DNA of 64,000 bases, from assembly GCA_028753945.1 (NCBI GenBank), contig JAPNXP010000005.1:4092001-4156000 (forward strand). Direction: 5' to 3'. Numbering within the stretch: the stretch's first letter is position 1; each line of letters starts with the position of its first letter. Source of the DNA: Hexactinellida sp. DTS-2022. Lineage: Eukaryota; Porifera; Hexactinellida. The translations under genes and the position numbers were made by a program. This document shows, in pieces, positions 17,623 to 28,732 of this stretch. The notes beneath the pieces were generated by a model, which was given only the letters and a program-made list of their open reading frames with translations, was not told the origin of the DNA and made no database searches.

Positions 17623-19055
17623 CTCCGTAGACGGTACCCTGGCCAGAGCTCTATAGTTGATGGGCTGAAACTTGGCATGTAGGTGCGGTGGGACCGTCTA
17701 ATTTGCACCTGGGGTTACGATTTTTTATTAAGAAATTTTTGACACATCTTTAACACCTTTCAGATTTTGTCTGGTCCATAACTCAAAATATGTTTTACTA
17801 AACCCGAAAATTTTATTTCATATTTGGATTCCCCATAAAATTCTGCGTCTGATGGGAGAAGAAAACCTTCAAAAAAGGTTTTATTCCTGCCATTAATGGG
17901 GGTTGAAATTTCTTTGTTTACTCACACTTCAGTTTCAGTAAAAGTGTTAAATCTAATTCCATTGTTTCAACTTGTAATAATTATATTGATTTAACTTGTT
18001 AAATCCTACTCTAGTGATTCAACTTGCGATAATTATATTGATTCAACTTATAAATTCCAGCTGGCTTCTATTTAATTGTAGCATTACTATACAATGGATT
18101 AAATTAAATTAATTTATATAAGGAATTTGTTGACTTTACTCAACTCACCGTGGATAACATTGCTAAAATAAATAACTAATAATTTAATTTATTATCAATA
18201 AGTAATGAATGAATGGCATTAAACTAAAGATGGTTTATGATAGAACCGTTAAGATTTTACATTCCACAACAACGACAGATTAAGTGATTATATTTATTTC
18301 GGCGAGAATATTCTTTTTGCACAATTAATGTACTGACGTAATTTATTATAATTAATTCCTTTTGTATTTAACTTATAGAATTTTCCAATTGGATTATTGG
18401 GGTTATCGAGTGCGCTGAATTCAAATATGATAGTGAAATTCGATTTAAATTAATAATAAGTGCAAATAATTGAACTTTATTTATTTTGCTGTACATAATA
18501 ATGGTGTTAAATTATTAATTTATTAATTAAATATTTATACTAATTAGCTAAATTTCATTAATCTCAGAGATGATACAAGATAGAAACAAACTTTAAATTT
18601 ATCAATTGGTCCTTATGCCAGGTACCACCTATACAAGTGGGTCTTGACACCTTGAGGTGATGATGACATCGTCAAAAAAATATATTTTACAATTTTGTGA
18701 ATTAAATAATTCGCATGGGTTGGTTGGAGTTGGGTGAATACCCAACACGCACTTTAAAAATGCTGAGTCATCACAGATTATATTCTACTGAAACTTGAAT
18801 ATCTCTCAAATGAAGTGAGCTAAATGGAAACTTCCACCACTCTAAGGGTCGTTGCCTACTGAAACACCTTTCTGAAATAATTTAACACCTTCATAGTGAT
18901 GATGACTAGGCGAAAAAAAATCCAAAATTGCAGCTAGTGCCGACAGCATGTTCCTTTGGAGGCACTATCAATATACCACCACCAAAATATAGTGCCACCA
19001 AAGGAACATGCGTCGGCACAGGCTGCAATTTTGGATTTTTTTATTTTTATTTTTT
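17623..19055 (+). repeat. Large unit U2 (long form)
   Basis: A 1,433-bp unit from CTCCGTAGACGG to the next CTCCGTAGACGG, with the terminal hairpin at about 18907-19040. No gene. Confidence 0.9.
18907..19040 (+). repeat. Terminal hairpin of U2
   Basis: The arm beginning AAAAATCCAAAATTGCAGC continues through TGCCGACAGCATGTTCCTTTGG to GGCACTAT. A short loop rich in CCACC follows, then the mirrored arm ending GCTGCAATTTTGGATTTTT. The stem is over 50 bp. The equivalent hairpin closes U1, U3, U4, U6, U7, the inverted copy and the copy at 57546. Confidence 0.9.
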
Positions 19056-20478
19056 CTCCGTAGACGGTGCCCTGGCCAGAGCTTTATAGTTGATGGGCTG
19101 AAACTTGGCATGTAGGTGCGTATGGACCGTCTAATTTGCATGGGGTTACGATTTTTGATTAACGAATTTTTGACACATCTTTAACACCTTTCAAAATTTG
19201 TCTGGTCCATAACTCAAAATATGTTTTACTAAACCCCCAAATTTTATTTCACATTTGGATTCACCATAAAACTCTGCGTCTGATGGGAGAGGAATATTTT
19301 CAAAAATATGTTTAATTTCTGCCATAAATGGGGTTTGAAATTTCTTTGTTTACTCACACTTCAATTTCAGTAAAAGTGTTAAATCTAATTCTATTGTTTC
19401 AACTTGTAATAATTATATTGATTTAACTTGTTAAATCTTACTCTATTGTTTCAACTTGAGATAAATATATTGATTCAACTTATAAATTCCAGCTGGCTTC
19501 TATTTAATTGTAGTATTACTATACAATGGATTAAATAAAATATAATGATATAAGGAATTTGTTGACTAAACTCAAATCACCGTGGATAACATTGCTAAAA
19601 TAAATAACTAATAATTTAATTTATTATCAATAAGTAATGAATGAATGACATTAAACTAAAGATGGTTTATGATTGAACCGTTAAGATTTTACATACCACA
19701 ACAACGACAGATTAAGTGATTATATTTATTTCGGCGAGACTATTCTTGCACAATTAATGTACTGACATATTTAATTCTAATTAATTCGCTCTGTGTTTAC
19801 CGTATAGAGATGGTTCCAAATAGATTATTGGGGTTATCGAGTGCGTGGAATTCAAATATTATAGTGAAAATCAATTTAAATGAATAATAATTGCAAATAA
19901 TTGAACTTAATTTATTTTGCTGTATATAATAATGGTGTTAAATAATTAATAAATTAATTAAATATTTATACTAATTAGCTAAATTTCATTAATCTCAGAG
20001 ATGATACAAGATAGAAACAAACTTTCAATTTATCAATTGGTCCTAATGCCAGGTACCACCTATACAAGTGGGTCTTGACACCTTGGGGTGATTATGACAT
20101 CGTCAAAAAAATGTATTTTTACAATTTTGTGAATTAAATAATTCGCATGGGTTGGTAGGAGTTGGGTGAATACCCAAACGGCACCTAAAAAATGCTGACT
20201 CAGCACATATTATATTCTACTGAAACTTGAATATCTCTCAAATGAAGTGAGCTAAAACGAAACTTCCAACTCACTAAGGGTCGTTGCCTTTTGAATCACT
20301 TTTCTGAAATAGTTTAACACCTTCATAGTGATGATGACATGGCGAAAAAAAATCCAAAATTGCAGCCTGTGCCGACAGCATGTTCCATTGGAGGCACTAT
20401 CAATAAACCACCACCAAAATATAGTGCCACCAAAGGAACATGCGTCGGCACAGCTGCAATTTTGGATTTTTATTTTTT
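19056..20478 (+). repeat. Large unit U3 (long form)
   Basis: 1,423 bp, colinear with U2; hairpin at about 20344-20468. Confidence 0.9.
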
Positions 20479-21112
20479 CTCCATAGACGGTGCCCTGGCT
20501 ACACCTTTATACATTGGGGGCTGAAACTTAGCATGTAGATGCGGAGTGCCCTTCTAATTTGCACCTGGGGTCACGATTTTTGATTAACACATTTTGCACA
20601 CATATTTAACACCTTTCAAATTTTGTCTGGTCCATAACTCAAAATATGTTTTAATAAACCCCAAAATTTTATTTCATATTTAGATTCATCTTAAAATCTT
20701 GCGTCTTTAGGGAGGAGAAAATTTTCAACAAAGGATTTAATTTCTGCCATTAATGGGGGTTAAAATTTCTTTGTTTACTCACACTTCAATTTCTGTAAAA
20801 CTGTGAAATCTAATTCCATTGTTTCAACTTGTAATAATTATATTGATTCAACTTGAGATCGAGTAGGCTTCTATTTTCTAATTGAAACCTAAGATTTTAC
20901 ATTCCACAACAACGACAGATTAAGTGATTATATTTATTCTGCGAGAATATTATTGCACTGTTAATAGACTGACGTAATTAATTATAATTAATTCAGTCAG
21001 TATATGACTTATATAGATGCTTCAATTTGTGTATTAGGGGTTATCGAGTGTGCGGAATTGAAATTTGATAACCAAATTAGTTAATTAATTATTTATGACA
21101 AAATAATTTAAC

Positions 21113-21376
21113 TTACCTTATTGCCTTGAATAGTAGCCGGGGCGATTATTGATTTCTAGCCCCATTTAGGCCCAAGAAAATATTATGATTTTCGAGAATG
21201 GCGAATATTTGTGGAATATAATCATTTGAGAGAGTCAATAATTGTAGGGAGGCGATTATTTGATATCAACGGTTATTCTAGGCGGTGTCAAAAAATAATT
21301 AGGACCTATTTTGGGGGGCGATTATTCAAGGGGGGCGATTATTCGAGGGGGGCTACTATTCAAGGAAATACGGTAA
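21113..21376. mobile_element. MITE with GGCGATTATT repeats
   Basis: Inverted ends TTACC(T/G)TATT(G/T)CCTTGAATAGTAGCC at both sides, with GGGGGGCGATTATTC units inside. Comparison with 26290 and 58180 shows extra sequence here. The exact target duplication is unclear. Confidence 0.65.
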
Positions 21377-21450
21377 TAATTGTAAGTTGACATTGAAATT
21401 GGTGTTATATTATAAATAATATTAATAATTATTTATACTAATTAATTAAA

Positions 21451-21633
21451 GAGCATCCTTATATGTAGACCGTCTAGAAATAGACGGTCTATAAAAGCCC
21501 ATACAAATAAGCCAAAAATTTGTAGACCGTCTATAAATTCTGTAGACCACTTGCCCTGCTTTTTATGGGTAATACTAATGCATAGGGAATAAAACCTGGT
21601 CTATTTCTAGACGGTCTACATATAAGATATCTC
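21451..21633. mobile_element. 183-bp MITE (TAGACCGTCTA family), copy 1, 9-bp TSD
   Basis: Ends GAGCATCCTTATATGTAGAC and (minus strand) GAGATATCTTATATGTAGAC are flanked by TTAATTAAA on both sides (21442-21450, 21634-21642). The empty site is seen at 58230-58260. The 9-bp TSD suggests a Mutator-like MITE. Copy 2 is at 30106-30288. Confidence 0.9.
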
Positions 21634-22136
21634 TTAATTAAATATCATAAATCTCAGAATTCAAATAAGATAGAAACAAACTTCCAATTTATCAATTGAT
21701 CCTTATGCCACGTAACACCTCTACAAATGGGTATTGACACCTTGAGGTGATGATGACATCGTAAAAAAAAAGTGTTTTTACAATTTTGTGAATTCTATAA
21801 TTCGAATGGGTTGGTTGGTGTCGGATGAACTCCCAGTACGCAAATAAACAATGCTGACTCATCACTTATTATATTATACTGAAACTTGAATATCTTTGAA
21901 ATGAAGTGAGCTAAAACGAAACTTCCAACTCACTAAGGGTCGTTACCTTTTGAAACACCTTTCTGAAATAATTTAACACCTTCATAGTGATGATGACATG
22001 GCGAAAAAAACATCCAAAATTGCAGCCTGTGCCGACAGCATGTTCCTTTGGAGGCACTATCAATAAAACACCATCAAAATATAGTGCCACCAAAGGAACA
22101 TGCGTCGGCACAGGCTGCAATTTTGGATTTTTTTAT

Positions 22137-22298
22137 ACTGTGCCGACTATACTATAGTATAGTGGCCCAGTATTGGAATCACTGCCTTTATTATTTTTAC
22201 TGTGCCGACTATACTATAGTATAGTTGCCCAGTATTGGAATCACTGCCTTTATTACTGTGCCGACACAGTTCTAATCTTACTGCCTTTATTATTATTT
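22137..22298 (+). repeat. Short array of the palindromic minisatellite
   Basis: About two and a half units of the type at 15686-16777, just left of the next large unit. Confidence 0.9.
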
Positions 22299-23045
22299 CT
22301 CCGTAGACGGTGGCCACACATTTATACATTGAGGGCTGAAACTTGGCATGTAGGTTCGGAGTGACCGTCTAATTTGACCTGGGGTTACGATTTTTGATCA
22401 AATAATTTTAACACCTATTTAAACTTATTATGGCTATTACATGAAATAATACCTTGTGAACTTGATAAAACTTTCATATTGGATAGCTAATTTAATTCTA
22501 CACCTTTTGGGAAATGAAAAATATGCAACTTTGCGTTAATTTATGCCACAAATCGGTGTTTAAATTTCTTTGTTTACTCACACTTCAGTTTCAGTAAAAC
22601 TGTTAAATCTAATTCCATTGTTTCAACTTGTAATAAATATATTGATTAAACTTGTTAAATCTTACACTATTGTTTAAACTTGCGATAATCATATTGATTC
22701 CACTTGTGAAATCGTGTAGGCTTCTATTTAATAATTGAAAACTAAGATTTTACATTCCATAACAACAACAGATTATGTGATTATATTTAATTCTGCGTGA
22801 ATATTCTGCACAATGGACACATGACGAATATAATTCTAATTAATTCGCTCTGTGTTTAACTTGTAGAGATGGTTCCAAATAGATTAGTGGGGTTATCGAG
22901 TGCGCTGAATTCAAATATGATAGTAAAATTCAATTTAGATTAATAATTATTGCAAATAATTGAACTTAATTTATTTTGATGTACATAATATTGGTGTTAA
23001 ATTATTAATTGATTAATTAAATATTATACTAATTAGCTAAATTTT
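22299..23045 (+). repeat. Large unit U5, truncated
   Basis: Begins CTCCGTAGACGGTGG and runs to AATTAGCTAAATTT, where it joins U6 sequence (GCCAGAGCTTTATAG) without a hairpin. Confidence 0.8.
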
Positions 23046-24512
23046 GCCAGAGCTTTATAGTTGATGGGCTGAAACTTGGCATGTAGGTGCGGTTGGACCG
23101 TCTAATTTGCACCTGGGGTTACGATTTTTGATTAACCAATTTTGGACACATCTTTGACACCTTTCAAAATTTGTCTGGTCCATAACTAAAAAGATATTTT
23201 ACTAAACCCCCAAATTTTATTTCATATTTGGATTCACCATAAAATTTTGCGTCTGATGGGAGAAGAAATTTTTCAATAAAGGGGTCAATTTCTGCCATAA
23301 ATGGGGGTTGAAATTTCTTTGTTTACTCACACTTCAATTGCAGTAAAGTGTTAAATCTAATTCTATTGTTTCAACTTGTAATAATTATATTGATTTAACT
23401 TGTTAAATCCTACTCTAGTGATTCAACTTGCGATAATTATATTGATTTAACTTATAAATTCCAGCTGGCTTCTATTTAATTCTAGTATTACTATACAATG
23501 GATTAAATCTATATTATTAAATCTCGATTGTTGTTTGTTTGTTTGTTTGTCCGGATTATATTAAAGTGATTGGGGAATAGAAACCGCATTTATATATGAG
23601 ATATAAACTAACTTTCAAATGTTATAATTGGTAAACAAATGTTATAATAGGTGAACAAGTATGCTGAACACGAATTTCGCATTTGTAAATTTATAATATG
23701 AATATTTGTTGTTGTGGTTGTTGACACAAATAAGTGAACAAATTAATGAAAATTCAAATCAACCTAGAAGATTGCTCTCAACGGGGATTATAGGTTAACA
23801 AGTATGCTGAACACGAATTTCGCATTTATAAATTTATAATATGAATATTTGTTGTTGTTGTTTACACAAAATAGGTAAACAAATTAATGAAAATTCAAAA
23901 TCAACCTAGAAGTTAGCTTTCAACGGATATTATAGGTAAACAAGTATGCAAAACACGAATTTCGCACTCATAAATTTATACTATGTAAAACAAGTTAAAA
24001 CTATGGAAATCTTATAAAGGGATGTATAAAACGTCCCTTTCTACCATTTTCCATGATAGAAAGGGTGAGGAGTAAGGCCGCACAGCGGCCGTTAACTTGA
24101 GGTGCGTAGTACCGATCCGTCGCAAAGCGACCGAGACCGAAGGGCTCGTAAAATAATATAATATAAGGAATTTGTTGACTCAACTCAACCAACCATGGAT
24201 AACATTGCTAAAACAAATAACTAATAATATAATTTATTATCAATACATAATGAATGAATGGCATTAAACTCTAGATGGTTTATGATAGAAACAAACTTCA
24301 AATTTATCTACATTTCCTTGTGATTCGGACAAATTAACAAATGGTTTTTGGCACCTTGAGGCGTTGATGACTTGGCGAAAAAAAATCCAAAATTGCAGCT
24401 GTGCCACAGCATGTTCCTTTGGAGGCACTATCAATAAACCACCAACAAAATATAGTGCCACCAAAGGAACATGCGTCGGTACAGGCTGCAATTTTGGATT
24501 TTTTATATTTTT
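23046..24512 (+). repeat. Large unit U6 (short form) split by a Helitron
   Basis: Matches U1, including its shortened middle. It is interrupted by the Helitron at 23508-24148 and closed by a hairpin at about 24378-24508. Confidence 0.85.
23508..24148 (+). mobile_element. Non-autonomous Helitron H1, copy 2, with empty site
   Basis: TCTATATTATTAAATC at the start and GAAGGGCTCG at the end, with the same four hairpins and 140-bp internal units. Left flank ATGGATTAAA and right flank TAAAATAATATAATATAAGG join exactly into the uninterrupted sequence of U1 near 17253. This proves insertion between A and T with no duplication. Confidence 0.93.
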
Positions 24513-27141
24513 TCTCCGTAGCAGGTGCCCTGGCCACACCTGTATACATTGAGGGCTGAAACTTGGCATGTAGTTTCGGAGTGACCGTCTAATTTGCACC
24601 TGGGGTTACGATTTTTTATCAAATGATTTCAACACCTATTTAAACTAATTATGGCTCATAACATGAAATAATTAATATTGAGCTTGATAAAATTTACATG
24701 TACAGATAGAGAATTAAATTCTACACCTTTTCACAGTGCACGAAATTTTAAATTGGGTTTCGTTAGTGTCACAATAGAGTTGCAACTTTCCTTTGTTTAC
24801 TAACACTTCAGTTCCAATGAAAGTGTTAAATCTAATTCTATTGTTTCAAGTTGTAATATATTTATTGATTTAACTTGTTAAATCTTTCCATATCGGTACC
24901 CCATGATTCAAGTAAGTGCATTTACTTTTTGTGACATAATCATCCACTGAGTGCATCTGTATTCTAGTAATAATTCATAATGTGAGCAACAATAATTTGT
25001 GCAAATATCCTTATATTGCACATTCATAGTTTCAAGCAGACTTTCTCTGATTCTTTATGAAAACAATCTGTCCCTGTAATCACATAGCTCAGTGAACTGA
25101 ACAAGCAGTTGAAATCCTCTTTTCTTTAGAAGGTGCCAATAGCCTAATAGATAATTTCTTCTCTGTTGATTGATTTTCCGATACAATACCAATAATAAAT
25201 GTTTGCTTCAACATTTTGCATTCATCCTTTTGCCATTTTGAGACCACTGGAATAAATTCCCCCTGAGGGTAAATTGTTATTCCATCTTCTTCCTTCACTG
25301 ATGGACTTCTGTCTTCACTTGAAACAACTGCATCTTTGTTTGGCGAAAGCTGGATAACTTTTCCAGGATGCGTGGATTTGTCATTAATTGTTGATCGATT
25401 CTTGCTATTGGAAGGCTCTAATAATACAAATTTAGATAATTTACTTGGATTGAATAGTTTTTTTGCTTTTTTTCTCCTACACCAAATTTCTTCTGCATGA
25501 CAGCATGAGTATCACTTTTTTGCAAGATCTTCTCTTTCTGCATTGAATTTTGGCACTTATTGTAGTAAATGCAAAATCAAAAGCATTTACTCTTCCATGA
25601 ATACCATCTCGGATTTTTTTGATGAAGTCCGCTGGTCTAAGTTTACTTCCTTTGCTAAGATGTTGTGTTTGACTATTTTCATCCAATTTTCCACTATTGC
25701 ATTCGAACATCTACAAGTCCTGCTTTGTTCAGACAAAAAAATGGCAAGAATAAAACCAGTCCAAAAGGAACAAATCGGCATATAATGAGTTGCTAAAAAT
25801 GTAGGGAATTTAGGGAGAAAGAATAAATTATCTTGGAGTTTAGTCGATCTTCTATGTTTAATTTCAAGCTGATTAATCAAAGCCTGGCATTTAGTGAGGA
25901 TATTTTCGAAATGTAATCCAAAGGATGATTTACTCTTATAGGTTAGACTATCTCCTAATTCGTTAGGAAGTTCCTCATCTAACTCTGAAAGATATTATAT
26001 TTCCATATCTATCTGATCTTCATCATAATCATACGCATTTCCAATACACTGATATACTGTTGAACTTCAGGATATAATTTTTTGGCAGCAACAGAAATAC
26101 ATAATGTGAAAAATAATGAAACAATTTCTTTTAATGACACAGAGTTAATAAGACAAGCCATTACAAATAGTATTCATATTATACAGATGCTTCCAATTTG
26201 TTTATTAGGGTATTAGGGGTTATCGAGTGAGCAGAATTGAAATTTGGTTCCAAATTAATTTAAATTACTATTCATGACAAATAATTAAATTTAATAAATT
26301 CAAGTTGACATTGAAATTGGTGTGCCTACAAATAAGTTATTTCTTGAAATATTATCATATAATCATTTAGTATCAAATTTCACTGTTTGGTAAATGCCAT
26401 ATACAATTCGAATTTAAACATTTTTGAGAATAACTTTCTTTGCTTGTCCCTTTTCCTTAATTTTACTGATACAATTATTGAATTTGAACAGATTGAATTG
26501 GCTTAAATTGGCGATAATTAACAACTTTAAGGCGACTTAAATGCAGTTAAGGTTTAATTAATTAATGCCAATTGGGGACGGATTCTTAGCTGTTAACAGA
26601 AAATAGTTAGTTGTTAACAGCAAACAGCCAAAATGGCTGTTAACAGCAGACTCACCACCCCTGAATTGATGCAAGATAGAAACAAACTTTCAATTTATCA
26701 ATTGGTCCTTATGCCACGTACCACCTATACAAGTGGGTCTTGACACCTTGAGGTGATGATGGCATTGTTCGAATCGGTTGGTTGGTGTTGCGTGATCATC
26801 AAACAAAGACATAAAAAATGCTGGCTCAACACTTATTATATTCTACTGAAACTTGAATATCTCTGAAATGAAGTGAGCTAAAACGAAACTTCTACCACTC
26901 TAATGGTCGTAGACTTCTGAAACACCTTTCTGAAATAATTTAACACCTTCAAAGTGATGATGACATGGCAAAGTCCAAAATTGCAGCTGTGCCACAGCAT
27001 TTCCTTGGAGGCACTATCAATTACCCAACCAGTAGCCACCAAAAGAAAGTGCCACCAAAGGGAAATGCGTAGGCACAGCTGCAATTTGGATTTATTATTA
27101 TTTTAAATAATTTAATTTAATCCATTGTACTATGTTTAATC
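24513..27141 (+). repeat. Large unit U7, degenerate, with a 1.3-kb insertion
   Basis: Starts CTCCGTAGCAGGTGCCC and resumes after a foreign block (about 24888-26168) to end in a partial hairpin near 26968-27095. A further TTAACAGC-rich piece sits at about 26575-26660. Beyond it the unit continues in the opposite orientation. Confidence 0.75.
25089..25880 (-). pseudogene. Frameshifted relic of an unrecognised protein, possibly transposase C-terminus
   Basis: On the minus strand, a piece ending NAIVENWMKIVKHNILAK (about 25640-25710) continues in another frame as LRPADFIKKIRDGIHGRV (from about 25650). A downstream piece (25089-25298) has GEFIPVVSKWQKDECK. The pattern of a V-E-W-x-x-I-x-K helix followed by LRPADF is familiar to me from C-terminal parts of invertebrate transposon proteins, but I cannot name the family. 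Several frameshifts make it a pseudogene. It lies in the block inserted into U7, so it was probably part of that insertion. Confidence 0.5.
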
Positions 27142-27149
27142 CACTGTAC

Positions 27150-28724
27150 CAGGCTTGGACCGGGTCAAGATTTCATGACCCGGTGACCCGATCGATCCGG
27201 TAAGCTCAGACCCGGTGACCCGGCTGACCCGATAAATTTTGACCCGGTGACGCGGTTGACCCGGTAAGTAAGTATACAGTGACCAGCAGGGCTGGATTAA
27301 GACTGTGCGGGGCCCTAGGCCATACAATCTTTGGGGGCCCACTAAGACTAAATACATATTAATGATTATAAATTGGGTCCTAATTATCGGTCTAACAAAT
27401 TTAGTTAAAAGTCTAACAAGATTTGTGAAATGTCTAACAGATTTGCCATTACCAAAATTACTAAAAAGTTTAACAAAATCAATGAGAAGTCTAACAAAAT
27501 TAGTGAAAGTGTCTAACAAAATTACTGATACAGTTAATTGCTCTAATTAACCTAATCCTCCAATTACTGAAAAGTATTTTCAGTAACTTTGTCATACTTT
27601 TCAATAATTTTGTTAGACTTTTCTATGATTTTGTTAGACTTTTTAGTAATTTTGGTAATGGAAAATCTGTTGGACATTTCACAAATTTAGTTAGAGGCAT
27701 AACGAATTTTGATAGACTTTTAATCAAATTTGTTAGACCGATAATTATAACCGTTATAAATTTATTATGTATTAATTTCTTAGATACATTAATCATTACA
27801 TATCCATCTAATCAACTTTTTTCAAGCTTTAATTCTTGCTAAGTCATCAATGATATCCGAGCGATGACAGCATGTCTAACTAGTTAAAGTTTCTAAACGA
27901 AAACTATCATTAATAATTTGGATGTAATAAAATCGATCTAACTTCAATTACAAGGTAATATTTTGTTTAGAAAATAGTTTCTCAACATTAGTAGTCCGAC
28001 AGTGTACAACTTCAAAGAACACAACAAATATTTTAAAAGGTAAATACTTATTACAAAAAAGTGCTCATTGAAAAACGTATTTTGAACAACTTAGCGATGT
28101 GAAAGATGAGTAAATAAAGGATGGTGAAGTACAATCATATCAATGTTATACCAACGTATATTGAATTTGGTTGCATTAAAAATAGTAGAATTTTGCATGC
28201 ATCAGTATCAATTTATACATTAAAATGAGTAACACTATATCCAATAATAACGGACCCAATATAAATATTAGCATCCTTGCTTGACACTGAGTCCATCTGC
28301 CCAATACATGAAGCCTCATTTTTAATAATTTTTCAAAAAGATTCACCTATATGCCCCGGAGCCGCTACAAGCGCGGGGCCCCCCTAAAGCGCGGGGCCCT
28401 AGGCCATGGCCTACTTGGCCTATGCGGTAATCCGGCCCTGGTGACCAGCGATACCAAAGAAATTTCAATTGAAGTACTATGCTCATAAATATTAAACGAC
28501 TTACTATATTAAATGAATCTTTCTCGTTATAATTCTACAAACCAATAAAATTTAACTAGCATTACTGTGAAGAATCGGGTAAAATCAAAATTGAGTGACC
28601 CGGTTGACCCGATAATCCGGTGACCCAGTCCAAGCCGGACCCGGTAGCGACCTGGAGTTTTAGCGAATATTGTGATCCGGTTGACCCGGAGACCCGGTTG
28701 ACCCGGTGACCCGATCCAAGCCTG
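27150..28724. mobile_element. hAT-type element with GACCCGGT repeats, containing another hAT element
   Basis: Ends CAGGCTTGGACCGGGTC and (minus strand) CAGGCTTGGATCGGGTC are flanked by the exact 8-bp duplication CACTGTAC (27142-27149, 28725-28732). Both ends carry arrays of GTGACCCGGTTGACCCGG. Without the inner element it is about 0.4 kb. Confidence 0.92.
27287..28440. mobile_element. Nested hAT-type element
   Basis: Ends CAGGGCTGGATTAAGAC and (minus strand) CAGGGCCGGATTACCGC with the exact 8-bp duplication GTGACCAG (27279-27286, 28441-28448). The interior has many copies of GTCTAACAAATTT-like phrases. No transposase frame is visible. Confidence 0.92.
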
Positions 28725-28732
28725 CACTGTAC

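Larger units (their letters stand above)
20479..22136 (+). repeat. Large unit U4 with two MITE insertions
   Basis: Colinear with U2 and U3 but lengthened by insertions at 21113-21376 and 21451-21633; hairpin at about 22002-22131. Confidence 0.85.

Noticed and set aside
17453..17656. Short conserved frames over the unit hairpins (also 20339, 21911, 24264, 24364)
   Set aside because: They come from the hairpin arms and appear on both strands, as expected for an inverted repeat.
26575..26672. hAT element with GGGGACGGATTC and CACCACCCCTG ends
   Set aside because: Ends resemble an hAT pair around TTAACAGC repeats, but I could not match an 8-bp duplication.
27160..27280. GACCCGGT repeats as a regulatory array
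   Set aside because: They are the end repeats of an hAT-type element with a clear 8-bp duplication.
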